Of a DNA stretch of 64,000 nucleotides, positions 8,101 to 16,050 are shown piece after piece; the first letter of the stretch is position 1; every line of letters starts with the position of its first letter. Source of the DNA: Nonlabens antarcticus (GTDB lineage Bacteria > Bacteroidota > Bacteroidia > Flavobacteriales > Flavobacteriaceae); the NCBI RefSeq assembly GCF_015356755.1, contig NZ_JADFCO010000062.1, positions 156,726-220,725 of the forward strand, in the 5' to 3' direction. The position numbers and the translations under genes were made by a program. The notes under the pieces are model-generated. The model worked only from the letters and a program-made list of their open reading frames with translations, made no database searches and was not told where the DNA came from.

Positions 8101-9860
8101 ATAAAAGGTATTTCGATGGTTATGGTGGTGCCATGTCCTGGATTTGAATCAATCTCAAACTGACCATCCATATCTTCCACTCTAGCTTCAATACTGGTCA
8201 ATCCCATACCATCTGTTTTTTTAGTACGGTCAAGGATAAAGCCCTGGCCATCATCTTCTACCATAAGGTTGATGCTTGTATCAGAGCCTACAATATTTAT
8301 ACTTGCCGTGCTGGCACCAGCATGCTTTACAATATTGCTTAGCAGCTCCTGCAACATTCTAAAAATGTTAAGTTCGAGCGAGTTTTCGATCTTTCGATCC
8401 ATCCCGTGATGAAATATATCCACTTGTAATTTACCGCTATTGGAAATATTAGTTGTCAGCTTTTTGAGCGTAGGAATTAATCCTTTACTTGCCAGCACTC
8501 CATTGTGACGGCTGTGGGACATCCCACGTATGGTCGCATAGGTATCTTCCAATAACTTATCCGTACGATCATAAATCTCTGACGAGGTCTCTGGTTTCAA
8601 TTGGTTTTTCAAATTATCAAAATACAACCGAATGGTAGTCAATGAACTCCCTAGATTATCATGTAGGTCTTCCGCTAATTTTTTACGTTCTTTTTCTTGA
8701 CCTTGAATCATGGCGTCGATCGTGGCGAGTTCTTGGTTCTTCATCAAGTTATCGGCACGTTGTTTTTCCAGTTCCATCTCTTGTTTAGCAATACGTTGCT
8801 TTTTGCGCTGGTTGTTATACACAAATCCTGCGACCAGTAAAAGAACTAGAGCACTTCCTGCAATGGAAATGATCATCAGTTTTTGACGTTCGTTGTCAGC
8901 ACTTAACTCAGCATTTTCAAGTTTGCGTTCTTGGACTTGGTATTTTGTTTCTAATTCCTGTAATGCATTGAATCTTTCTGTAGCATTTAGGGAGTCTTTA
9001 AAGGAAACGTAACTTTTATAGGATTCTAAACTTTTTTCATATTCCTCATTCAGGTCATAATTTGTCGCTAGATTAAATAGAATATTGAGCTTAGTATTGT
9101 TGACGTTTTCATCTTTTGATAATTGCAAGGCTCTATTCAAATTGTCAATGGCTTCATCGTACCGGCCAAGGCTATTCAAGGTATTTGCGATATTATTGTA
9201 GAAAGCGATTTTTGTGGGTATGTACTCCTTATTCTCCACATATTTTCTGGACTTCTCATAGTAAATCATTGCAGAGTCGAACTGTTTTGCCCTTTCATGG
9301 GTAGTGGCGATATTAATAACCTCATTGCCATAGATGGTTTTTAAATTTGATCTTTCTGCAATCACACGATTTTTATGCAATAGCGCCAATTGTTTTTGGA
9401 ACTTTAATGGATCATCTTGATCAATTTGATAGAACAAATAACCGTTGCAGTAGATGGTATGTTCGGGATCTTGTGTTTTTGCAGCTATCGCGCAGTTTTC
9501 TGCCATTAATTCACTGGCGGTATTCTGGCTGTTATCAAAAGAAAGTTGGGCATAAATTAGCTCATCGTTCAATTTGAATAATAAGTCATCGCTCTGATTT
9601 TTAAGGAGTCTTTTTGCATCCAGTAAAATCTGGTAGGATTTCACAACTTCACCTTCAAGGTTAATTTTGCAAAGAGCAAATTCGTAAAGATATTTTGCCT
9701 TGTTGAGCCTATTGAAACCGACGGTATCAATCTTAACTAGGATATCTTTCCCTTCTTGGTATTTACCCACATCATTTTTGCTGCGGACTTGATCTAGCAA
9801 ATTTACTTGAGCAAGACTAGTAACGGAAAATAAAAATAAAAGTATTTTGATTAGCTTCAT
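8097..9860 (-). CDS. TPR-containing sensor histidine kinase (HisKA_3 type)
   Basis: 587 residues. A signal peptide (MKLIKILLFLFSVTSLAQ) precedes a periplasmic TPR-like solenoid (about 30-320; the clearest repeats are SLGRYDEAIDNLNRALQLSK and NEEYEKSLESYKSYVSFKDS). One membrane helix (about 328-348) and a coiled coil (350-390) lead to a HisKA_3 domain with His400 in KKLAEDLHDNLGSS, and then a HATPase_c domain (NIFRMLQELLSNIVKHAG; DDGQGF; GMGLTSIEARV; PGHGTTI). This is the usual partner of NarL-type regulators. It is the second gene of a three-gene operon and overlaps both neighbours by 1-4 bases. Confidence 0.93.
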   Translation of the reverse strand: MKLIKILLFLFSVTSLAQVNLLDQVRSKNDVGKYQEGKDILVKIDTVGFNRLNKAKYLYEFALCKINLEGEVVKSYQILLDAKRLLKNQSDDLLFKLNDELIYAQLSFDNSQNTASELMAENCAIAAKTQDPEHTIYCNGYLFYQIDQDDPLKFQKQLALLHKNRVIAERSNLKTIYGNEVINIATTHERAKQFDSAMIYYEKSRKYVENKEYIPTKIAFYNNIANTLNSLGRYDEAIDNLNRALQLSKDENVNNTKLNILFNLATNYDLNEEYEKSLESYKSYVSFKDSLNATERFNALQELETKYQVQERKLENAELSADNERQKLMIISIAGSALVLLLVAGFVYNNQRKKQRIAKQEMELEKQRADNLMKNQELATIDAMIQGQEKERKKLAEDLHDNLGSSLTTIRLYFDNLKNQLKPETSSEIYDRTDKLLEDTYATIRGMSHSRHNGVLASKGLIPTLKKLTTNISNSGKLQVDIFHHGMDRKIENSLELNIFRMLQELLSNIVKHAGASTASINIVGSDTSINLMVEDDGQGFILDRTKKTDGMGLTSIEARVEDMDGQFEIDSNPGHGTTITIEIPFI

Positions 9861-10228
9861 TAAGGTTTATGCCTAATAATTACACCACCGTCAATCGGGT
9901 CATCCATTTCTTTCTCCTGATTCAGATGAATGATTACAGGGTATTCCTGATCTTTCACTAATAATTTATTTTTAAGAGAAAATACCTTTAACGGTTTTAC
10001 ATTACTTTCTAGTTTTATAAGAAAACTTCCATCTTTTTGAAAATGAGCATAGCTTACTTGATGATCCCCATCTAATTGGCAAAAAACAACATTGCTCAAC
10101 GATTTTTTATCGCTCCATTCAAAAAACGCCCAGATTTGCAAACCGTTTTTGTCGTAGAGACAAACGGGTTTGTAGCACGTGTCTTGGGAGATGATGCAAA
10201 GGTGTTGAGATGGTTCTGTGGACTTCAT
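9860..10228 (-). CDS. Unknown protein, first gene of the two-component operon
   Basis: 122 residues, no signal peptide or membrane helix, four Cys in the first 50 residues (HLCIISQDTCYKPVC and VVFCQL). Predicted mostly beta: alternating strands such as GLQIWAFFEW, VSYAHFQKDGSFLIKL and EYPVIIHL. I recognise no family. Its stop codon overlaps the kinase ATG by one base (TAATG), so it is co-translated with the sensor kinase and regulator. That position suggests a cytoplasmic partner or modulator of the system, but no direct evidence exists. The promoter carries a 7-2-7 box about 55 bases before the start codon. Confidence 0.72.
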   Translation of the reverse strand: MKSTEPSQHLCIISQDTCYKPVCLYDKNGLQIWAFFEWSDKKSLSNVVFCQLDGDHQVSYAHFQKDGSFLIKLESNVKPLKVFSLKNKLLVKDQEYPVIIHLNQEKEMDDPIDGGVIIRHKP

Positions 10229-10252
10229 GGTATGAAGGTTTTAGACTAGGTT

Positions 10253-10299
10253 CAAATATGCCTTGAAATTAGGCAAAAAAAAATACCCACTAATGGGTA
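10253..10299 (-). promoter_or_regulatory. NarL-type 7-2-7 box and -7 element of the two-component operon
   Basis: TACCCAC-TA-ATGGGTA at 10284-10299 is a 7-2-7 inverted repeat. On the minus strand the -7-like element CATATTTG (one mismatch) lies at 10260-10253, exactly 23 bases from the box, the same spacing as at 7112-7158. This suggests autoregulation. The repeat is flanked by A and T runs, so it could also serve as terminator for the M28 gene that ends at 10321; both roles are possible. Confidence 0.55.
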
Positions 10300-10320
10300 T
10301 TTTTTTGAATTTGAAATGAA

Positions 10321-11658
10321 TTATCTCATTGTTCCACTAGGGAAAGAAACCACACTTTCCACGCCGTCTTCACCCACCGCAGCAACGCCAAAGAAGGAGT
10401 TGTCAATCACGATACCATTGAGTGTAAACTGGTTAACATTTCCTACATATCTGGAATGATCCCAAGTAGGACTGGTAGTATCTCTCCAGTATATTTTATA
10501 CCCTTTAGCGCCTTTCACAGCATCCCAGGATAGTTTTACATCTGCTTCTACAATCCCACCTATTTTTACATTTTGTGGTCGGGTAGGAGCCCAGGCCAGT
10601 TGTGCCAGGTTGATGGCATTCACTGCCGTCAATTTTCTAGCATAAGGAAAATTTACATGTTCTACCACGTCGCCATAAGCGATGCCATCCTCAACTCTAA
10701 TATCCTGATGTTGCTGGGTATAATTCTCATGCGCCTCCATAATACGGATTCCAGGAAATCCTAAATCATTAAAAGGTCTATGGTGACCACCACGACCAAA
10801 ACGGTCCAGTCGATACACCATCATGGGGTGCATTTCTGGCATGTAATGAGTTACGCTCTTGTGAATATATCTTGCTAGCTGTCGGGAAATCCCATCTACT
10901 TCACCACCGTAAAAACGTCTGGCACCGCGTTCTCTTTCTGTTTCGGTGGGGTCTGTAGGTTCAGAAAATATGCGGAATTCTCGATTATCGATCACACCAT
11001 CCACACCCTTGATATTACCTATCATGTCATTATTAAGAAAGCCTATAACGTTCCATTCTTTTTCTTTGGCATATTCTGCAAGGCCTTTTCCACCAAACAA
11101 TCCCTGTTCCTCACCGCTCAATCCTACGTAAACAATAGAATTATTGAAAGTCCGCTTGCTAAGTACTCTCGCTGCTTCAATGGTTCCTGCCATACCACTC
11201 GCGTTGTCGTTAGCGCCAGGAGCATCTTTAGTAAAGTCAGAGCCATCACTATTGCGGGAATCAATATCCCCACTCATCATCACAAAACTGTTAGGATTGG
11301 TAGTGCCTCGTTGTATGGCTATAACATTCACGACCCAAGTATCTTTTGGGATGCGGTTGCTCATATCCTTAGTGACATAATCTTTTTGATAAAAAACCTC
11401 TAGACAACCACCACAGTCAGCGCTAATCTTATCAAATTCTGCTTTGATCCATCGTCTTGCGGCGCCTATACCACGAGTATCGCTAATAGTATCAGAAAAT
11501 GTATTTCTTGTTCCAAAACCCGCCAGTTTGCGAACATCATTCTCAATGCGATCTGCGCTGACTTCATCAACGATCTTGTAAATATCTTGTTGGTTTTTAG
11601 TAGGGATTTGTGCCGCAGCCAGACTGGCTGTAAGCATAAGGAGGGTAAGAATGCGCAT
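10321..11658 (-). CDS. Secreted M28-family metallopeptidase with C-terminal FN3-like domain
   Basis: 445 residues from the ATG at 11658, which gives a clean signal peptide (MRILTLLMLTASLAAAQ). An upstream in-frame ATG at 11724 would read through the iterated palindrome and is rejected. The M28 core carries APGANDNASG, SGEEQGLFGG with the catalytic Glu, NNDMIGN with a zinc Asp, and a late His region HENYTQQHQD. The first zinc position usually held by His in GHxDS is Asp here (SGDIDSR). The last 90 residues look like a fibronectin type III domain (VKLSWDAVKGAKGYKIYWRD). It probably acts as an exported aminopeptidase. Single gene; a TATCTTTA element lies just upstream of the start. Confidence 0.88.
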   Translation of the reverse strand: MRILTLLMLTASLAAAQIPTKNQQDIYKIVDEVSADRIENDVRKLAGFGTRNTFSDTISDTRGIGAARRWIKAEFDKISADCGGCLEVFYQKDYVTKDMSNRIPKDTWVVNVIAIQRGTTNPNSFVMMSGDIDSRNSDGSDFTKDAPGANDNASGMAGTIEAARVLSKRTFNNSIVYVGLSGEEQGLFGGKGLAEYAKEKEWNVIGFLNNDMIGNIKGVDGVIDNREFRIFSEPTDPTETERERGARRFYGGEVDGISRQLARYIHKSVTHYMPEMHPMMVYRLDRFGRGGHHRPFNDLGFPGIRIMEAHENYTQQHQDIRVEDGIAYGDVVEHVNFPYARKLTAVNAINLAQLAWAPTRPQNVKIGGIVEADVKLSWDAVKGAKGYKIYWRDTTSPTWDHSRYVGNVNQFTLNGIVIDNSFFGVAAVGEDGVESVVSFPSGTMR

Positions 11659-11688
11659 GTGTTTTTGTTTTAAAGATAAAGGTTGTTC

Positions 11689-11704
11689 CGCTTTCGCGAA
11701 AGCG
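11689..11704. repeat. Iterated palindrome copy 3 (intergenic)
   Basis: Perfect CGCTTTCGCGAAAGCG with TTC on the left side, 31 bases upstream of the M28 start. Confidence 0.95.
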
Positions 11705-11809
11705 AAAACCAAACAATACCCCATTAAAATAAAATATGCTGCCTAGTTAAAGAATGCGCAAAGAGTTGGTTGACCGATGGATAAGAGATATTTTTCTAAA
11801 AAGTAAACC

Positions 11810-12700
11810 ATGAAAAAATTAGCGATAGTACTGATACTGGCATTAGTAAGCTGTGAAAGTCAGGAAAGAGAAAGTGATTTACCGGATGTGCTTGGCGCAA
11901 ATTATGCGCTTTCCACCCAGAGTTTTATAGAGACTTACGAAAGTATTGAGAATAGCTTGAAAGCAGCTGCGCCCATAAGTATCGTTGCGGTAGTGGATCA
12001 TAAATCAAATGCTGCCAGTGTGAATCAAGAATTGAAGGATGCTAAAACGATATTTTTTGGTAATCCTGCGTTGGGAACTGCATTTATGCAAGAAAACCAA
12101 CAAGCTGGACTGGATCTACCTCAAAAATTTGCAGTTTATACCACTCAAAATGATACAACCATCCTTATATATAATGACGTGGATTATCTTAAAAATAGAC
12201 ACGGAGTTGACCCGGCAACCGCTCCCAAAGTGGCAACCGCATTAGAAAACATTGCGTTAAAAGCTAAAAATTCCCAAATTATTCAAAATAAGGAATCTGT
12301 GACGAGGGACGAAGGTGTGGTTGTCGTGAAGAGCGATCGGGACTTTGAGTTGACTTATCAAAGTTTGATAAATGCTTTGAATGCTAATCCAGCGATCAAG
12401 ATTATCGCAGAGCTTGACCACCAACAAAATGCAGCTAGTGTAAATTTGAGCTTGCTTCCTACAAGGGTCGTAATTTTAGGAAATCCTACGTCAGGAACAC
12501 CATTGCTGCAGAAAGGCGGCAGTATTTCGCTCGATCTACCGCAGAAAATGCTGGTTTATCAAGATGCTACGGGAATAGTAAAGATTGCTTTTAACGACGC
12601 CTCATTTATGGCAAAACGTCATAATTTAAATAACGCTGAGAACATTGCTATAATTAATAATGCACTTGCAACGTTTGCCGAAACAGCTGCCGGCAGGTAG
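11810..12700 (+). CDS. Lipoprotein with two DUF302 domains
   Basis: 296 residues. Lipoprotein signal peptide MKKLAIVLILALVSC with lipobox Cys15. Two tandem DUF302 domains (about 37-155 and 170-290) align with each other: ETYESIENSLKAAAPISIVA with LTYQSLINALNANPAIKIIA, VVDHKSNAASVN with ELDHQQNAASVN, and GLDLPQKFAVY with SLDLPQKMLVY. DUF302 proteins are a small-molecule or metal-binding fold without a settled function. An internal duplication is clear. The mature protein probably sits in the periplasm or outer membrane inner leaflet. The gene stands alone, with a terminator just downstream. Confidence 0.9.
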   Translation: MKKLAIVLILALVSCESQERESDLPDVLGANYALSTQSFIETYESIENSLKAAAPISIVAVVDHKSNAASVNQELKDAKTIFFGNPALGTAFMQENQQAGLDLPQKFAVYTTQNDTTILIYNDVDYLKNRHGVDPATAPKVATALENIALKAKNSQIIQNKESVTRDEGVVVVKSDRDFELTYQSLINALNANPAIKIIAELDHQQNAASVNLSLLPTRVVILGNPTSGTPLLQKGGSISLDLPQKMLVYQDATGIVKIAFNDASFMAKRHNLNNAENIAIINNALATFAETAAGR

Positions 12701-12723
12701 GAAGTTCTTGACCTACCTAAATT

Positions 12724-12764
12724 AAAAATCCTCATGACTTTTGAAAAAAGCCATGAGGATTTTT
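12724..12764. terminator. Bidirectional hairpin terminator
   Basis: Inverted repeat AAAAATCCTCATG/CATGAGGATTTTT between the convergent DUF302 gene and the unknown gene at 12780. It has A and T tails on both strands. Confidence 0.9.
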
Positions 12765-12779
12765 GTTGAACTCAGCTTT

Positions 12780-13442
12780 TTATTCCTCAACTTCTGGTAA
12801 AGTAGCTTCAAATTCTCTTGCGGTCAATTCCTCCGTACTGATCCAGTAGTTTGACGTAATCAATTGATAACTATGATCGCCGGTTTTATCAAAGTACCAG
12901 GCGATATTTTCTGCTTCAGGAAACTCTTCTTCACCACTTATTTGATCTTTGAACAATCGTCGCAAAATAGAATGTGGATCAATCCCAGCGCATAATAATC
13001 GCAAAGCGGCAGCTTTGTCGATTTCTTGACCTTCGTTTGATTTAGTAGTTGCGGTAAACTTGATAACACTTGCCTGTCCATGAGGAAATTTACCATTGTA
13101 AGCTTTATACAGGAACTCGTTGACATCAAATAGCCTACTGTGCAGTGTTATATCAGAATATTTTTCGGCCACGTTTTCCTTGAGCATATCGTTTGAGATT
13201 TGACCATATTGACCGTCGTTCAATTCGTCCTTAAATTTGTAACGCAATACAAGTTCTGCAGCTTCCTGTGGATCGTATTCTGATAGGGCGAGGAAGAGTA
13301 ATTCTCGTAAATCCTGATCTGTTGCTTCTCCAGTATCACCAAACTCGATCAATTCTAAAAGGTTCACATAGTCATCATGATTCCATTTATTTTCTATTTC
13401 GTTAACCGAATCAAAATCGTCGATTACAATTTGATATTTCAT
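12780..13442 (-). CDS. Acidic cytoplasmic protein, function unknown
   Basis: 220 residues, strongly acidic (for example IEFGDTGEATDQDLRELLFLALSE region and the C-terminal ATLPEVEE), no signal peptide or membrane helix. The first half looks helical, the second half mixed alpha/beta with GIDPHSILRRLFKDQ and ITSNYWISTEEL. I recognise no family. Single gene between two terminators/opposing genes, so no operon partner helps with function. Confidence 0.7.
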   Translation of the reverse strand: MKYQIVIDDFDSVNEIENKWNHDDYVNLLELIEFGDTGEATDQDLRELLFLALSEYDPQEAAELVLRYKFKDELNDGQYGQISNDMLKENVAEKYSDITLHSRLFDVNEFLYKAYNGKFPHGQASVIKFTATTKSNEGQEIDKAAALRLLCAGIDPHSILRRLFKDQISGEEEFPEAENIAWYFDKTGDHSYQLITSNYWISTEELTAREFEATLPEVEE

Positions 13443-13514
13443 AAAAAATACTTTTTGGAAAGTTAGCTCATGTGGACATTTATCATTGCTAAAACCAACT
13501 TAAACCAGAGAGGT

Positions 13515-14375
13515 TTAGTTGCAATAAAAAGTGGTGTTTGTAAGATCACGATCTTTTAATACGCTGCTGTATTGAAGTCGCCTTGCTTCTGGACAGACCT
13601 GGTTATTGAAGTCGGTTCTTCTCATACGATCCGTGTATTCTACCAGGAATACGGCTTTGTTAGCATCGATATAAGGAGTCAATTGAGTGTAAAATTCGTC
13701 TACAAAAGCATCTTCAGCAAGAAACCAATCGAATTCATTAACTAAAGTAGGGATGAGTTCTTCCGCATTTTTTTGACCTATGCTCAATCCTCTCTCATGA
13801 GCCTCGCGTATCAACCATCTGGAAAAGGTGATAGCGTCTTTTTTTGTCAGATCAAATCCAGAGTTGTTTTGGTAGCCATTGATGTTGTCTGGTTCGATCC
13901 CGTCAAAGCCCTTAGCCTTAATCATGTCCAGTCTTGCTTCCATAATAGGGCCCACAATGTCAATTTTTCTAACGTCAATCCATTTTTCGTCAGGAAATCC
14001 TTCGTACTTGTTTCCCTTGACGCTGCTGGGAAATGAGCCGGCATCTTCTCGAAAATTCTCAAAACTCCCCACTGATAAATAGGCAATCACTTTAGTTCCT
14101 TGAGCTTGTAGGTTAGCCACCAGTTGTGGGGTAGCGGCAAATGCATCAATATCAATAATGTCAACGCCGGTTTGAAAATCATCAGGTAAATCATCGAGGC
14201 GCCATTCAAAAGTAGCACCAGGTCTTGGAATCATAATACCATTGACAATGTCAACATTGCCGGTGCGGGTGCCAGGATTGATAGTATCCATTCTAGTATC
14301 CTGATCTTTCATAGCGGTACATGAAAATAAAGCCAAAACCGATAGAAGAAAAGAAATAGAAGAGATGTATTTCAT
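13515..14375 (-). CDS. GH114-like (endo-alpha-1,4-polygalactosaminidase family) lipoprotein
   Basis: 286 residues from the ATG at 14375, chosen because it gives a lipoprotein signal (MKYISSISFLLSVLALFSC). The TIM-barrel domain of the GH114/TM1410-like group is recognisable: VDIIDIDAFAATPQLVANLQ, TKVIAYLSVGSFENFRED, KWIDVRKID, GFDGIEPDNINGYQN, and GLSIGQKNAEEL. Acidic residues in GIEPDN and WFLAEDAF are the likely catalytic pair. Members degrade galactosamine-containing exopolysaccharide; the actual substrate is inferred only. It is predicted to be surface or periplasm anchored. Confidence 0.82.
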   Translation of the reverse strand: MKYISSISFLLSVLALFSCTAMKDQDTRMDTINPGTRTGNVDIVNGIMIPRPGATFEWRLDDLPDDFQTGVDIIDIDAFAATPQLVANLQAQGTKVIAYLSVGSFENFREDAGSFPSSVKGNKYEGFPDEKWIDVRKIDIVGPIMEARLDMIKAKGFDGIEPDNINGYQNNSGFDLTKKDAITFSRWLIREAHERGLSIGQKNAEELIPTLVNEFDWFLAEDAFVDEFYTQLTPYIDANKAVFLVEYTDRMRRTDFNNQVCPEARRLQYSSVLKDRDLTNTTFYCN

Positions 14376-14443
14376 GGGGATGGAAATTAGACTCAAGAAA
14401 CGGTAGACTAGGTTCATTATTATTAGTAATTAACAAAAACAAA

Positions 14444-14520
14444 GCAAGAATAAATTCAAGAATAAAATCAAAAACAAAAACAAAAACAAAGCAAAAATAA
14501 ATTCAAGAATAAAATCAAAA
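14444..14520. repeat. A-rich direct repeat, two copies, 47-bp period
   Basis: Copies at 14444-14473 and 14491-14520 share 29 of 30 bases (GCAAGAATAAATTCAAGAAT... versus GCAAAAATAAATTCAAGAAT...), with ACAAAAACAAA units between. Located just upstream of the GH114-like gene. Confidence 0.85.
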
Positions 14521-14736
14521 ATTGGCTTAAACATTAAATTTCTGCTTCATAATTCCATCTGTCAGAAATAATCAAATATTTAACCAACTTTTAAATCTAC
14601 AAAGCTTTGTTTATTAGGAGAACACTGATTCCTTTCACTTCTATGGAGTATTCATTCCTCTTTGAGCTTCACATTTTCTGTAAGGGAGAACTTAAATTCA
14701 ATAATCATAAACAGAGCAGATAATTGAAAAGCATTA

Positions 14737-14766
14737 AAAAGCCGCTTCTTTAAGGAAGCGGCTTTT
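14737..14766 (-). terminator. Hairpin terminator of the MscS gene
   Basis: 12-bp stem AAAAGCCGCTTC/GAAGCGGCTTTT, 15 bases after the mscS stop. Confidence 0.92.
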
Positions 14767-14780
14767 GATATTCAAGACAA

Positions 14781-15590
14781 TCAGTCTTTTTTGTGTATTT
14801 CCACTTGATGTGGGTAAGGAATTTCAACTCCTATTGCATCTAGCGTAGTTTTGAAGTTTTCCTGTAGATACCAGTAAACCGACCATACATCGTCAGAAAG
14901 CGTATAGGGTCTCACATTAATTTTAATGCAACTGTCCGCATTATCTGCAATTTGTATAAGCGGTGCTGGATCTTCTAGGACTAGAGGATTATCCTTACAT
15001 AGTTTGAGTAGCGCCTCTTTAACTTTAGGAAGATCTGCGCCGTAATTGACTCGTACAACGGCTTGACAACGTAAGATTCCGGTGCCGTCGTGATTGATGA
15101 TATTCCCATTTAATAAAGGTCCATTAGGAATGATAGCGAGCTTGCGTTCAAAGGTGACGACTTTAGTCTGTAAAATATCAATTTCCTTGATAGTACCTAA
15201 AATTCCTTGGGCCTCTACGGTATCGCCCACTTTAAAAGGTTTGAAGACCAGCAAAAGTACGCCTCCGGCAAAGTTAGATAGGGAACCCTGTAATGCTAAT
15301 CCTATGGCAAGACCCATTGCGGCGAGTACGGCGGCAAAACCACTAGTTTCTACCCCTAATGTTCCTATAATGGCAACGAGTAAGAGGATCCACAGCACCC
15401 AATTTATAATGTTAACCAAGAATTTTTGAAGGGTTAACTCATATTCCCGGGCTACCATTACTTTCTTAACAATCTTAACCAGGCGTTTAATCAGCCAGGC
15501 ACCTATAAGGTAGATTGCAATAGCCTTCAATAACGGTATTCCATATTCCAGAGCTAGAGCTATGACACTTTCCCATTTAAAATCTCCCAT
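14781..15590 (-). CDS. Small-conductance mechanosensitive channel, MscS family
   Basis: 269 residues. The start at 15590 (MGDFKWES) is preferred over 15635 because a perfect -7 element (TAACTTTG) lies at 15619-15612, so a start at 15635 would be outside the transcript. Three membrane helices are followed by the pore helix AAMGLAIGLALQGSLSNFAGG and GVLLLVFKPFKVGDTVEAQG, both hallmark MscS segments, and then the beta and alpha/beta cytoplasmic cage (LQTKVVTFERKLAIIPNG; VEIPYPHQVEIH). It releases small solutes on hypo-osmotic shock. Single gene with terminator. Confidence 0.94.
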   Translation of the reverse strand: MGDFKWESVIALALEYGIPLLKAIAIYLIGAWLIKRLVKIVKKVMVAREYELTLQKFLVNIINWVLWILLLVAIIGTLGVETSGFAAVLAAMGLAIGLALQGSLSNFAGGVLLLVFKPFKVGDTVEAQGILGTIKEIDILQTKVVTFERKLAIIPNGPLLNGNIINHDGTGILRCQAVVRVNYGADLPKVKEALLKLCKDNPLVLEDPAPLIQIADNADSCIKINVRPYTLSDDVWSVYWYLQENFKTTLDAIGVEIPYPHQVEIHKKD

Positions 15591-15611
15591 GGTAATTTTT
15601 TGAATTTTGCG

Positions 15612-15619
15612 CAAAGTTA
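15612..15619 (-). promoter_or_regulatory. -7 promoter element of the MscS gene
   Basis: Minus strand TAACTTTG matches TAnnTTTG, 22 bases before the ATG at 15590. It decides the start codon. Confidence 0.6.
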
Positions 15620-15635
15620 TTACGTTGATACTCAA

Positions 15636-16050
15636 ATCTCCTTAGTAAATTGTTAAGTGTATAAAAGTCATAATAAGGATCTTTAAGTTTTTAAAAATTG
15701 AAAGCCGCAAAGAGATTAATACACGATAAATCTTTTACTTTAATTGCACTGAACCCTGAATAATTAGCGGATCAAATATCTAGATGCCACTCAACTTTAT
15801 AGATTCTAAATATAGATGCATTGGCAACCATCAGCATTTATAGAGACAATTACGATCTTTTAAGGTTCTTTGTAAGCAGATCTATCAATCATTACACGGG
15901 ATAAATATTTAAGCTACAACCATACCCAGCTTATAAAATATTACATTAGCCCTCCAGTTTGTATGACAGCCTTATATTTTGAAAGCTTAATACAGCAATT
16001 AATAAGACCTTTTCAAAACAACACTAACACATCACCCGCTAATTTCTTAA
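15636..16050. other. Gene-free stretch, nothing recognised
   Basis: About 415 AT-rich bases between divergent genes. I found no open frame with protein character, hairpin terminator or repeat; it should hold the DUF2254 gene promoter (TATATTTTG near 15973 is a loose -7 candidate). Confidence 0.4.

Larger units (their letters stand above)
14376..14780. other. Gene-free A-rich stretch
   Basis: About 400 bases with a 47-bp-period A-rich direct repeat (14444-14520) and a terminator (14737-14766). No coding frame is seen. Confidence 0.5.

Noticed and set aside
10281..10310. Reading the 10284 repeat as only an M28 terminator
   Set aside because: The hairpin with T run would suit a terminator, but the same 23-base spacing to a -7 element at both sites favours an operator; dual use is possible, so I kept it as a regulatory site with this caveat.
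11659..11724. M28 start at 11724
   Set aside because: It would read through the iterated palindrome and put 22 residues ahead of a clean signal peptide.
13885..13905. GGTTCGATCCC as a tRNA T-arm
   Set aside because: It is inside the GH114-like coding frame and no acceptor or anticodon stems surround it.
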